DNA of 64,000 nt, taken from Cichorium intybus. Lineage: Eukaryota; Streptophyta; Magnoliopsida; Asterales; Asteraceae. The notes under the pieces were generated by a model, which saw nothing but the letters and a program-made list of their open reading frames with translations, was not told where the DNA came from and ran no database searches. A program made the position numbers and the translations under genes. The DNA is taken from assembly GCA_023525715.1 (NCBI GenBank), contig CM042010.1:61177729-61241728 (forward strand). Direction: 5' to 3'. Positions 33,501-44,300 of the stretch are shown here, in pieces. Numbering within the stretch: position 1 is the stretch's first letter; every line of letters begins with the position of its first letter.

Positions 33501-36500
33501 GAGTGACAACATAGACTGAGAAAATGTTTCACAGTTTATCCTCTTCCAAGAACATTAATGGTTATAATGTGTCTTAGGGAAGACGATGGAGCATTGATCG
33601 AAATAGTTTTGATCCTCGATATATAAGATACATTTCCGATTAGTCTTTCAATGAATTAAATATTCAACCAGTCAGACCGCAGAAACCATATTCCGACCAT
33701 ATCTTAGACTAAGTAGGTTATGCTGACACTGTCTGAAATATAAAGCTGGGATCGTCCCACTAGTACATAGAAAGTCCAGGATCATGTAGCATTCGTCTGA
33801 ATCTCATGACAAGCCTGAAACTGATCAGCGATGTCGTTTCATTGGCCATCCCGGTTATCCTTTGAAAGAAGAGTCTTTTTAGAAAGAGCTCATGTTCTAA
33901 GGAAATAGTGGGAGTAAAAATTATCCTGAAGGAGTTCAAGGATTAGCCAAGTGAAAGAACCTTTAGTCACCACTGGGCCTTAACCAGGAATCGGATTCCT
34001 GCTAAACCTGACATACCCTCTCTTCGCTTGACCTGTAGTTTTGGTCACCGTCATAAGGAGTTATGATCTGGGTGAGATACCGATTAGTGGTAAAACACTA
34101 AAGATGGTACGGATAAGTAATCCGACTACTGGGAAGCATTGGTGAGCCCGGTTGCTGCCAAATAAGAGAACCTTAGAGCGAGACACAATCTATGTGACAG
34201 TTTGATTGATTTTACAACTGGTCTAGGAACCAGTAGGAGTAATTGAATCATCAAAAGAAGGGAACATAGAAATGTACTTACAGGGCATCTAGTTGAATGA
34301 GTCATCACTTGGGGTCAAGCAATTGATTCCGAGAGAGGCACTCTCAATAGAAGATGAAATTCGAGAGGATTCTGCGTGGCATAGTGTGAGTCGTTAGTGG
34401 AGCATGTGTGGTTTACCGGCAAACTAATAGGGACTCACATAGAGCATGCCATTACAAAAGGTAGATGGCCCCGAGATTCGTCCCATGGGCATCTCGCAAG
34501 AAAGGATATTCGAATTCTCAAAATAGGCCAAAAGGTTTGGATTTTGTGAATAGCCTAGAAGATTTCCTTTAATATGTCGGAAAGGTTTGGATTTCGGTTT
34601 CGCAAAATGTGCCAAAAGTTCTAGATTTTGTGAATAGTCCGAAAAAGTCATATAACCGTATCAAAGCCAGTGGGAGTATCGTTGTTATCTGCTATCACAT
34701 GTATGTGGGTTACATACTGGTTCTAGGAAACGTCTCTTATCAGTACAAAGTGTAATGACTTGGTGTTAAGAAACGGTTCGCTATGAAAGACTATAAGAGA
34801 TACAACATACTTAGGTGGTCGTGAACATCTATTAGATAGATTGAAATTCTGCCAATATGATCTTGATAAGATTCAAGATGCATAAACCCAGGAAAAGAGT
34901 TTCCTATCATTGCAAAGTGTGATGACTTGGCATGAAAGAAATAAAGAATGTGCAACATACTCACATGGTTCACAGACATCTATCGGATAGATGAAATTGA
35001 CAGTATAGACTTAGCCATTGAGAATATGGTCTTGATGAGGTTCAAGATGCATAAGAAAGAGTCTCCGAAAGGAAATGGTTTCCGGAAGTCATGACACAAG
35101 GATTATTAGTAATCTTTGGATTCCGAAAGGGTTTGGAATGAGATTACATCAGGTTCCACGAGATTCCTGGACCGATCAGAAGTGTTATGAACATATCCTG
35201 ATGACTTGATGCTTAGAGCATAGTAAGTTGGATTCAGGATATGACCTGGCTGAGAATACTAAATGGATTTTGAAGACGCGTGAGAAATCACTGGGTAATG
35301 ATTAGGGTGAATGTTTTGAAAGGAGTTTCAAATCAGTAATTGTTTACACCAGGACGTGGTGCTGTAGGACTTCATCGTTAAAGAGTTTCGTTGGTTTCTG
35401 ATGGAGCGTGTGTGGTTCACCGACACATCATGATGTCTCGAAATAGTCTTAGGGTGTAGTCATGTAGACTAAAGACCCCGAGAACCATGGGCAGTCACGG
35501 TACACATCACTGGAATGGAGTTGTGAGAGAGAAAGACAGAATGACAAAATTGAGATATTATCGGAAGAGTATCCGATTGGATTATCTGCAATAAAGTATA
35601 TAAGTGTTAGACACTTGGATACATAGAAAGAGTGAAAAGGTCATTGAGTTAAAATAGACATAGATATAAAAGGCTTGAATTGAAAGTTTAAAAGAGAATA
35701 AGAAACCGATAATAGTTATGATAAATCCGACTTGGTGATTACCTCGTGGAGACTTGGTAATAAGAAGGAGCAGCTGCCAGTCAGATTTTATGTTTTGCTT
35801 TCGCATGTTTTACTTCCTGAATAATTGGATTATTCAAATATCCACAGTCGCTCATACTTTTAGGGAGTAAGTATGAAGGAACACTGTCATGAATTGGTTT
35901 GTAGATTGTCTAAGGAGTTAGACATAACAATAAGATTGCTGCAACATTCATGAGTACTTGGAAATGGAGATTTGAGTATTGGATAAACCCACGCTCAATA
36001 GATTGCTTCATGGATTACATCACGAGCAATGTTGAGACGATAATATCTTATGGTCTTGAAGTGGAGAGATATGAGTTATAATTTACGAGGCGGTTGTTCA
36101 TTGATAGTACGAAAACGCATCGGTAACTTGGTGTTTATAAAACGTGCTGTTGTGAATGATTTCTCTGGTAAAAGATATAAGCATATGAGTCGAAGCTTAT
36201 TCGTCCCTTGACCCTGACGGGAAACAGATATCTGTAGGCCTCTCGATGATTTTGAAGTTGACTAAAGTGCTGGCCAGCCAGGACTGAATTGAAATGTTCA
36301 ATTAGAAGTCTTATGTCATATGCAAAATCGGACATCAGGAAACAGTGTGTCAGACAGAGATTGATCTCAATCCATGTCTCATTTCTGAAAATATCTTGTT
36401 GGACGGAGGATTATCTGATCACTTATCTATGGACAGAACTGACTAGGTCAGAGTTCGACAGCAGTTTCTAGGAAGCTACAGTTTGCTGATTAATTAGAGG

Positions 36501-36543
36501 TTAAATTGGTAATTATAGTCATAGACTTATCCAGGTGGGAGAC
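30556..36543 (+). pseudogene. degraded gag-pol interior of D
   Basis: No intact gene. Starts with an AT-rich leader containing tandem TTTAATTAA words (30770-31110). From about 31900 onward, short scattered segments resemble copia gag, integrase-to-RT linker, RT and RNase H, with stops and indels throughout. A segment around 34670-34860 is partly duplicated at about 34890-35050. The word TGGAGCGTGTGTGGTT occurs at 31464, 31543 and 35401, with a one-base variant at 34398. The last 450 bp match the 3' region of G. Confidence 0.7.
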
Positions 36544-37321
36544 TATTGGATTAGGTGTCTAAGCCATGACTAATAATTTGTATTTACCTAATTAATAGTA
36601 GCAAAGTCCATTTGGGTTGCCCTCATAGCTAAAGGTTTGGTAGAAAGTTTGGTAGAGAGAAAGGTTGATTTATTATGTGATTAATAAATCAACATGAATT
36701 AAATATATGGTTTGTTAATGTATTAAAGTGATAATATATTAATTAGAAACTATATTAATTAATTAGAAATTAATCTGGAATTAATTGGATTTAATTTGGT
36801 GATTAATTTAATTAATTAAAGGTGCAGGGACCGAAACTGTAATTATTCAATAGTTGAGTAAGTGACAGTTATAGTAAACCAAGTGACCACGAAATTATGT
36901 ATGGGATAATACATATTTTCGATGATAATAAGTTAGGATAAATAGATTTGAATTGTAAGATAAAGGCTTATCTTATTTGAATTCAAAAAGGTTTATCTCT
37001 AAAGGCTTATCTGGTCATCGGTTGGAACCTATAAATAGGGAACCCCATGCACACCATTTGGCACGACTTTTGACTCTATTTTCTCTCTAAATTTTGTGAC
37101 CTACCTCCCTAGCTTGGGTGTGATCTCATTTGAGGCAGGACACTTGTGCTGCTTAGCTTGCAAGAAACAACTAAAGGTTAGTTTTTCTGATTTATTCTTT
37201 TAGTTAATTTTTGTTTGGCCTTTAGGAATTAATTACATGTTCAAAGTAAGAAAACATAGATCCAAACTAGGTTGCATGTGAACTTAGGGTTTTAGTTCAT
37301 AGATTTGCAAAAAACCTAACA
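36544..37321 (+). repeat. 3' LTR of D
   Basis: 778 bp, about 98.5% identical to the 5' LTR by eye; preceded by polypurine GGTGGGAGAC at 36534-36543. Confidence 0.93.
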
Positions 37322-37326
37322 CAACT

Positions 37327-37713
37327 GTGGTGAGAGTTTTATGACTCTGTGACCCACAGGATTTGCGGTCATCATTGCGCACTAGTTATAGTCGAAGACA
37401 ATCCAGTGAAGTCTTTCAAGTGATGGAGCAAAAAGTGAAGTTTCAAGTCTTCAACAAAATCATTTCAAGCCCAGAGAAAGGTGAAGCATAACTCCATGTG
37501 ACAAGCTGCGTTGAATTCCTCCTCAATCAGTTCGTTGCTACATTCGTACCTTTATATGATCAACAAGAGAAGTGAAGAGTCAGACTCCAGTTCAAGTCAA
37601 AGTTAAAACAAAAGCTGGATGTGTTGATTTCAAGACCTATGCTGAAGCCCAATGTGCTTTCAAGTTAACTCTGAAGACAGTCCAATTCGAAGATGACAAT
37701 TGTCTCTGAGAGA
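37327..37713 (+). other. 3' internal end of B
   Basis: Continues B after removal of D. No gene seen; contains many CAAGT words. It runs directly into a 5'-truncated LTR of B, so a deletion removed about 270 bp of the 3' LTR and possibly the polypurine tract. Confidence 0.55.
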
Positions 37714-37905
37714 TCTTATTGAGAGATCTTGTGAGCAATTAATCATAGGAACCTTATGTACCAGTCGTTTTATCAATTATAACGAGTGCATTTGAAGGTT
37801 TTATTACGTGTTATTGTGTGTTTCGATTCATACTTGATTGGGATTCCGCACCATTCAAGTTTGTGATTGATACCAAGTAGAGCCAGTGGTATATTGGGAC
37901 TTACA
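37714..37905 (+). repeat. truncated 3' LTR of B
   Basis: Begins at CTTATTGAGAGATCTTG, equal to 16938 onward in the 5' LTR, and ends GGGACTTACA. Followed by the CTTAG duplication. Confidence 0.9.
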
Positions 37906-37910
37906 CTTAG

Positions 37911-38167
37911 TTTAGAACTTGGTTTAATTTAGTTTAGTTTAGTTCATGCTTGATTTGGATTTTGGCAATTGTTTTGATATTGTGTTTTGTTTTGGTTTTT
38001 GGGAAAGTAGAAACAATACCACTGACTGTAGAGTGACACTATAGTTGGTATACAGTCATTCTATCTTGACCACCAAACTCCCGTGGATCGACCCTTGCTA
38101 CTGCTATACCAGTGAGTCTGTGAGGTTATTTTCTTATTTTTGTCCGCATGACGACTTAGGCGTGTCA
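37911..38167 (+). repeat. 5' LTR of A, second part
   Basis: Continues the LTR of A after B. Matches 42659-42909 and ends GGCGTGTCA. Confidence 0.92.
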
Positions 38168-38172
38168 AAATT

Positions 38173-38190
38173 TGGCGTCGTTGTCGGGGA
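38173..38190 (+). other. primer binding site of A (tRNA-Asp)
   Basis: TGGCGTCGTTGTCGGGGA, two C-to-T differences from the tRNA-Asp complement, five bases after the LTR end. Confidence 0.82.
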
Positions 38191-38279
38191 GTTGTGCGCT
38201 TAGGATAGACGATCAGTGGTATTTTTCTTTTGATGTTTGATTTTAGTTTGTTGATTTTTTGTATGTGTACGTCCTCATA

Positions 38280-39458
38280 ATGGGCGATTACATATACCCG
38301 GATCATTACGAGTATTATGAAAATCCGGCCGACAACCATTACGAGGATGATTGCAACAATGGATCATTCGATGACAATGGCTGGCGGACCGAGGAGCTAT
38401 CTCAACCTGAAAATTCTGCAATTTGGGCCCAACTGTTGGAGCTCATGGTTAACACCTACCAAATGCAGAAGGATCAGGCCAATGCTCTTGTAAGATTGCA
38501 ATGTTCATTAGATCAGTTAGAGGAAAATATGGGATGTCCATCATCCGTGCCAGAACCCGAGGTAAGTGATTTTGATACCAATGATAATGTGTGTGAACCT
38601 GCATCACCTGAACATGTGATGGAAGGACATGCACCATAGGAAATTCAAGAGACCACTGAGAGGGTCGAAAATGTTGTTGAGGAAGAGGTGGTAGATGACA
38701 ATACTACCCTTGACTCAACAGCTTGTGATATTTTTGAAAATGTTGATAATGTTGATCTGGTGATGAGTGAACCCATACCATTACCAGATGACATGGTCGA
38801 GACAATTATCGAGGGAGGGGGCGTAGATGACAATACTACCCCCAACCCTGCAATTTTTGAAAATTTTGAAAAGTTTCAAAATAAAGATCTGGTGATGAGT
38901 GAATCTATACCATCACCAGATAAAACTAGTCGCTCACTCTTGGTCCCGATCCACCTATTCGACGATGACCAAGAAGATGACGACAATGATGTGGTCTTCG
39001 AAAATAATAAACACAGTTTTAGTGCCACTCATGATCCATTCATGAATGGAAAATTAAATGTAATCAATACCATCGATGATGATATACGATAGCATATCAA
39101 TATTATGCCCTCCGATCCCATTCGATTGGAAAATTTCTATTGGTATTGCAAACTGAAATCGCAAACTAAAGTCGACACGCAAGATGCAAACAAACGAGGC
39201 GCAAAACAATTACTGGGAGCGGCACTGGGCGCGCTCCACATCAAACTGATGATCTTAAAGAGGTACCGAAGGAAAGATCGAGCTTGGAGGTTTAAAGCTA
39301 CTTCTAAGCATTCGCTCGAAATAATTAGAAAACGGCAACCGGGTAACGACAGCAGAACCGACAAACCATTTGACCCGAGGAAATTGGAGTATGGAATCAG
39401 CAAGGGGACGGTGGTGACTGAAATTCAGTGGAGTAAAATGGTGTACGACCCACCGTAG
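38280..39458 (+). pseudogene. acidic reading frame of A with the Gag domain missing
   Basis: ATG at 38280 gives MGDYIYPDHYEYY, matching the start of the Gag frame of C. The retrotransposon gag domain is replaced by about 90 residues rich in Asn, Gln and acidic residues. The frame then joins the same acidic module as C (VSDFDTNDNVCEP, two DLVMSE repeats, LENFYWYCKLK). Two stops interrupt it: TAG 38637-38639, where C has TGG, and TAG 39090-39092, where C has AAG. It ends at TAG near 39456. The product would be a Gag-less acidic protein of unknown role. Confidence 0.75.
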
Positions 39459-41792
39459 CCGCAAAAAGACGATCCAGCTAAAAGACCGAGCAAAGAAGCG
39501 CTTTCGGGAGGCAACCCGACATTTCGTTAAGTGTTTTTTTTCTTTTTTGTTTTTAATTTTTAGTTTTTATTTTGTCAAAATATGACTCGTAAATTTTTTT
39601 CAAAATGTCACGGTATAGTCCAAGTGTGGGGTGGTCGAACGGGTTTTAAAAATACGTGAAAAATTTGAAAAAAACTGAAAAAAGCAAGTTAGCGCCACTA
39701 ACTTTTAAGGTTAGCGATGCTAACCTTTGGTCAACGCGGGTCAACAGCCTTGCTTCTTCTCGTCGCAAATGTTCAAACCCTTCCCTCCCCCTTGTCGCGT
39801 CTGCCGAGCCGAACACCACCAAGACCCACGAATTTTTTGATTTTTCAGAAATTGATACAACCAAACTTCAATTGAACGTTCAAGGTGCATATCTAAGCCC
39901 TTTGCTACTGTCTTTATCGTGAAATCAAATCAAAATCAAGGATTTTGAGCCGATTGGGGGTTCGGCTGTCGAACCTTTCAAACCCAAATCGAACGATTTC
40001 TGCCCCGTTTTTCATGAATCTAATTGTTAGGGTTTGTTAATCGGACATTTAACAACATGTTGGTACAATCAATTTAGCAAAATAAGTCAGATTTAAGCAT
40101 TGAAGAATCAGGGCTCGGTTTGGGGTTTTCGACCCAACCGAGGGTTTAATCCCAAATCGAGTGAGGTTTAGCTAGTTTTTTGTGAAATTACCACCTAGGG
40201 TTTGTTAATCGGATGTCTAGGAATGCATTGGTAGCTTCAATTCGTACTTTAACAGGTTGAATCAAGATTTGGAGAAATTAGGGCTTGATTTTAGGGTTCT
40301 TCAGGTTTTTACCCGATTTGGAGGATTTGTGGCTTGTTTTCCGTGAAATTGACAGAAGGGCTTTTGATGATTGTTAGTCTAGGATGCTATTGGTGTGTTC
40401 AATTTGATAAAAACATGTCAGATTTGAAAATCAAGAAATATAGGGTTCATAATTTGGGGTTTTTGACCCAAATGAGAAATTAGGGCAATTCTAGCTTGTT
40501 TTTCTGAAATTAAACTTAGGGCTTTTGTTAGTCTATAGTTTAGGAACATATTGGTGCAATCAATTTGAAAAACGGACTAAAATTGAAAAATCGAAAAATT
40601 CGGGACTGTGTTCGTCAGTAAGGGTGCTAATCTCTTTTGATTAGCAACGCTATTGATGTCAGGTCTAATTTTGCAAAATTATTTCTCACATGTACACTGG
40701 ATTCTTGATTGATTTTTGTAGATGGCACGCATCGTGATGATACTGAGTGATATTTTTGTACTTTTTGATTTTCTTTTGATTTTCTTTTGATTTTCTTTTT
40801 TATTTTTTGTATTTAACTTTGATGTCTGTAATTAAACTTAACATCTTGCATGAGTTGATATTGTGTTAGTAGATTACTATTATCTGCCAAACCATGATTG
40901 TTGTACCAACTGAGGGAGTTGCATAACGCAAGTGTGGGGTCACCGTACCCCTGCACTTGCATCATGCTGGCGTGTTTACTACTGCGCCCCGACTTCTACA
41001 TTTCATTGAGATAACGCAAATGATCGACCATGTTACAGTATGATCCCGACAATCAAGCAATTCGCCATTCCTAAGGGGGTAACTATTTCTCCCTAGTTTT
41101 GAAATATTTTATGTACAACGGGGACATTGTATTTAAGTGTAGGGTGTGGATGGTCGAAAGAGTATTTTTGAATTTTTTGCAGGAAATGAACCAATTTTCA
41201 AAAAATTTTAGCAATTTTTCAAAATTTTTAAGAGACTATAATTTTGAAACGAATAGTTTTGAATGTTATAGCATTAGCATTTTTCAAGAGATGTCATTTA
41301 GTTGTTATCATGCTATCTGTTTAGTCAAATAAGTTGAGTTTTATGAGTTAGAAGATTGGAGTATTTTAGGATTGGAATTTAGGAAGGGACTGTCAATCAG
41401 TGACCTTTGTTGTTCAAGCCGGTAGGTCTAAAATAGGTGGCCTCGAAGAGGCACTTATGCACCTTACCACCTAAGATCGTCTGGTCTGGGATGGCATTTC
41501 TGAAAGCTTGTTACACGGACAACATCGAAAGTCATGGACAATTCTTTAACGGCCTTTAGAATCTGAATGAGTACGTACACTCTCTTGTGGACAGAAAATT
41601 TGTAATCAAGGGTTCTTTAGAAAGTCGTGAATTCCAAATGATATTCTGGTTATGTTTGCAAAAACTATTTCAATCCAACTCTGGGAACAATAAGCTTTGA
41701 AATTGAACACATTCAAAAATGTTTGAGTCTTTATTATAATTTGTTAAAAACAATTTTGCTTGGGGACAAGCAAGGCACAAGTGTGGGGTATT
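39459..41792 (+). other. non-coding tail of A
   Basis: 2.3 kb with no pol domain. It contains CGCTTTCGGGAGGCAACCCG (39500-39519) and a TTAGCG-type word block (39687-39725). It also has several diverged repeats of AGGGTTTGTTAATCGGA with TTGGTGCAATCAATTTG (40020-40570), a triple GATTTTCTTTT (40765-40800) and two AAGTGTGGGG words. The polypurine word CAAGTGTGGGGTATT abuts the 3' LTR. The site at 41649-41653 is the empty counterpart of the E insertion in C. Confidence 0.75.
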
Positions 41793-42907
41793 TGACAACC
41801 CCTAGTATTATCAAGTATTCTAGACGTTTTTTAGCCGTGTTTTAGCTAATTTATTCTTTTGAATTGGCTAATATCACTTACTTTTGTGCCAAAGTGTTTG
41901 GAAATGTTTTTAGTGAAAATGCAGGGGTTTTACTGCAATTTTGGAGAAGTTACGGAGCAAAACGGAAGAGAAAAAGAAGTCACGACACATTAGCGTCGCT
42001 AACTTTAAAGGTTAGCGTCGCTAATGTTCGTTGGAGGGAAAATTCGCAGATTCAAATTTCGAACACGCGCCTTGGAATTTTCTGGAAGCATATATTAGCG
42101 ACGCTAATTTATACATTAGCGACGCTAATGTTCAAAAGTCATAAAATCTCCGTTTTTGAATTTCAAACTCCGAAATATCGGGCTGGAAAACACGCGCGTT
42201 GCGGGAAAACCTTAGCCGCGACGCGGGAACCCTAATTTCGCACAACTATAAATACCGGAGTCCCGTCCGACTTTTGGAGCATCCCGGGATGCGAAGGAGG
42301 GATCCGGAAGGCTGATTTCGTGATTTTTCTTAGTTACATCGTTAGTTCTTTACTTTTTCTATCATTTTATCAACTCGGTATCGAGGTATTCCGCTATCGG
42401 GATTTTCGTTGATTACTCGATGTTCATTTAGATTTGTAGTTTCTGATTTCAGTAGTAAATAGTTGGTAGTTTAGATCTGATTTGATTGTTTGGATATTGG
42501 TTTGATATTTGGTTTTGAATTATAAAGTAATCATTTGGTTTATGGTTTATTTGCAATTTTCGGTATTATTGATGTTTGGATGCTTGTTTGATGTGTTTGG
42601 TTTGATTGTTTACTTCTGAATTCTAGATTTAGTTTCTGATTTCAGTAAGTAATATTAGTTTAGAACTTGGTTTAGTTTAGTTTAGTTCATGCTTGATTTG
42701 GATTTTGGCAATTGTTTTGATATTGTGTTTTCTGCTGGTTTTTAGGAAAGTAGAAACAATACCGCTGACTGTAGAGTGACACTACAGTTGGTATACTGTC
42801 ATTCTATCTTGACGACCAAACTCCTTGGATTGATCATTGCTACCGCTATACTAGTGAGTCTGTGAGGTTATTTTCTTATTTTTGACTGCACGATGACCTA
42901 GGCGTGT

Positions 42908-42909
<2 letters not shown>
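41793..42909 (+). repeat. 3' LTR of A
   Basis: 1117 bp, TGACAACCCC to GGCGTGTCA. Holds TTAGCGACGCTAA words (41987-42128), TATA near 42246, and resembles the split 5' LTR. Confidence 0.93.
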
Positions 42910-42944
<35 letters not shown>

Positions 42945-43770
42945 GGTAGAGGTGAGAGATCGAGAGAGATTCAGGTAGCGCTTGACGGTGTTCGCTGTCC
43001 TCCAACAGGGGCGACGACTATCTCCAGCGGCGGTGTAAGAGGGAGGCAGAGATCGTAGCTGAAAATAGATCATATAAGGGTTATTAGGGTTTTTTTATCT
43101 TATAACATTAGGGTTTATTTATTTACGCTTACACCATTTTATTTTTATACCCTTTTACTTTTATAACTTTTAGTTTTACAGATTTTTATTTAGTTTCTTT
43201 TAGTTATATTATTAGAATTTAAATGGTGGATTTATGACTTCTAGTAAAATATTTAGTTTCTTAATATTTGTAAATTAAATAATGATAATTATTTAATCAT
43301 TATACCTAGTAAGTGATCATTAAGCAATTAAAAAAGCAAGTAAGTAATCATTAAGAAATTAAGGGGTGTCTTTTTGGTAAAAAATGGGTGTCTTTTTAGC
43401 CAACCCTAACAAAATAAAAGTTAAAAAAAATTGAAAGCCAGTTCACACAAAAGTCAAAAAGCGAGAATTGCCATTTAAATGTGTTTCTTTTATTGTTTGC
43501 TTCAATGATAATATAAGGATACATGTATCATATGTCTAACAACAAAAGCGAGAATTGCCATTTAAAGGTGTTTCGACATCATATACAACACCAATGCAAT
43601 ACCCTTTTAAAACCCCATTATTAACAATGTAGTATTCTTCTTTCCATTAATAGGTTAAATGCAACAAATACTGATGTTTGTTATAGCATCGTACTTCCAT
43701 TCTTTTCAATTACTGCATTGCATTTCCCACCTTTTCTTATTAAGGCATTATACGTTTAATAATCTACTAA
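42910..43770. other. GA-rich host sequence and unassigned spacer, right of the nest
   Basis: A (GA)n tract (42911-42941) and GAGAGATCGAGAGAG words resume the sequence broken at 15787. After 43080 the DNA is AT-rich without a recognisable gene. An 18-bp word (AAAGCGAGAATTGCCATT) occurs at 43457 and 43546. Confidence 0.5.
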
Positions 43771-44300
43771 GGCCCTCAGGTGTGCCCTCTCTCCCACTCT
43801 CACTTTTTCCTTGACACATCAGTGTCCAGTCAGCACCTCTCACTCCTCCCATCACCCTTGGAAATGGATACCACTCACTTCCTCTCATATTTGGTACAAG
43901 TAATTATGTAAAATGTACAAGCTACTTACCTCACCCAAGAAATTGTCGTGCAATGTTGAAAAACCGCGCGAGGCCAAAAGCGAGAGCACCTCTCACTAGG
44001 GGGTGGTGTTTACCCAAGAACTCGCACGCCACATAGGCGTCCGACAAGCCCGATGTCTTCCACACCGGAAGGCCTAAGTATATAAACATTTTCTTATAAC
44101 GGCAATGTACTTCGGAAATTCTACTCAATTGTTGCATTTATGTTTCATTCTTTTTTTATTATGACATTGTACTTCAAAATATCTATTCATCTGTAGCATT
44201 TGTATTTCAATTTTTCTTATTATGACATTGTACTTTGAAAAATCTACCTGGTTATAGCAATGGAAATCAATTTGCATTTGGATAATATTGCTATTATTGT
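43640..44300. repeat. degenerate ~70-bp tandem repeat, split by a MITE
   Basis: Units share TTATTATGACATTGTACTT, a following TCTA and a GCATTT(A/G)T word. At least three adjacent units lie at 44090-44260, and a diverged unit lies at 43670-43760 on the other side of the MITE. A similar AT-rich word pattern (TTGCTATTA, GTACATTGC) reappears at 50041-50190. Confidence 0.6.
43771..44074. mobile_element. Tourist-like (PIF/Harbinger) MITE
   Basis: 304 bp. Terminal inverted repeats are GGCCCTCAGGTGTG and, at the other end, the complement of GGCCTTCCGGTGTG (12 of 14 match). It is flanked by TAA at 43768-43770 and 44075-44077, the 3-bp duplication typical of PIF/Harbinger. No transposase. A 68-codon minus-strand frame crossing it is not a gene. 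Confidence 0.8.

Larger units (their letters stand above)
29778..37321 (+). mobile_element. element D: copia element with young LTRs and a decayed interior
   Basis: Its two 778-bp LTRs (29778-30555 and 36544-37321) differ by only about a dozen bases by eye. A Met-tRNA-like primer site, TGATATCAGAGC (30557-30568), follows the first. A GGTGGGAGAC polypurine tract precedes the second. TSD CAACT is exact. The 6-kb interior has no frame above about 75 codons. Traces of copia pol survive: CRFIGHPGYPLK near 33830, SGSIVVICYHMYVGYIL near 34670, and an RNase H/3' region like that of G. Both LTRs begin TA instead of TG. Confidence 0.92.
16661..37905 (+). mobile_element. element B: pol-less SIRE-like copia element inserted in the LTR of A
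   Basis: The 5' LTR is 16661-17128 and is followed by the Met-tRNA site TGGTATCAGAGCC. A 3' LTR remnant (37714-37905) ends in the same GGGACTTACA-type terminus. The target duplication CTTAG is exact (16656-16660 and 37906-37910). Internal parts are gag (17616-18929), a dead protease scrap and non-coding 3' sequence; integrase and reverse transcriptase are absent. It is interrupted by elements C and D. Its own sequence, without insertions, is only about 4.4 kb. Confidence 0.9.
15788..42909 (+). mobile_element. element A: Athila-like non-autonomous LTR retrotransposon hosting the nest
   Basis: It starts TGACAACGCC and ends GGCGTGTCA. The 5' LTR is split by element B into 15788-16660 and 37911-38167; the 3' LTR is 41793-42909. 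The primer site matches tRNA-Asp, as in Athila elements. Without B the element is about 5.9 kb. Its internal region carries no reverse transcriptase, integrase or protease, only a broken acidic reading frame and a long non-coding tail. Flanking 5-mers are GAGAG and CAGAG, one mismatch, inside a GA tract. LTR copies differ by roughly 6% by eye, so it is the oldest layer. Confidence 0.9.
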
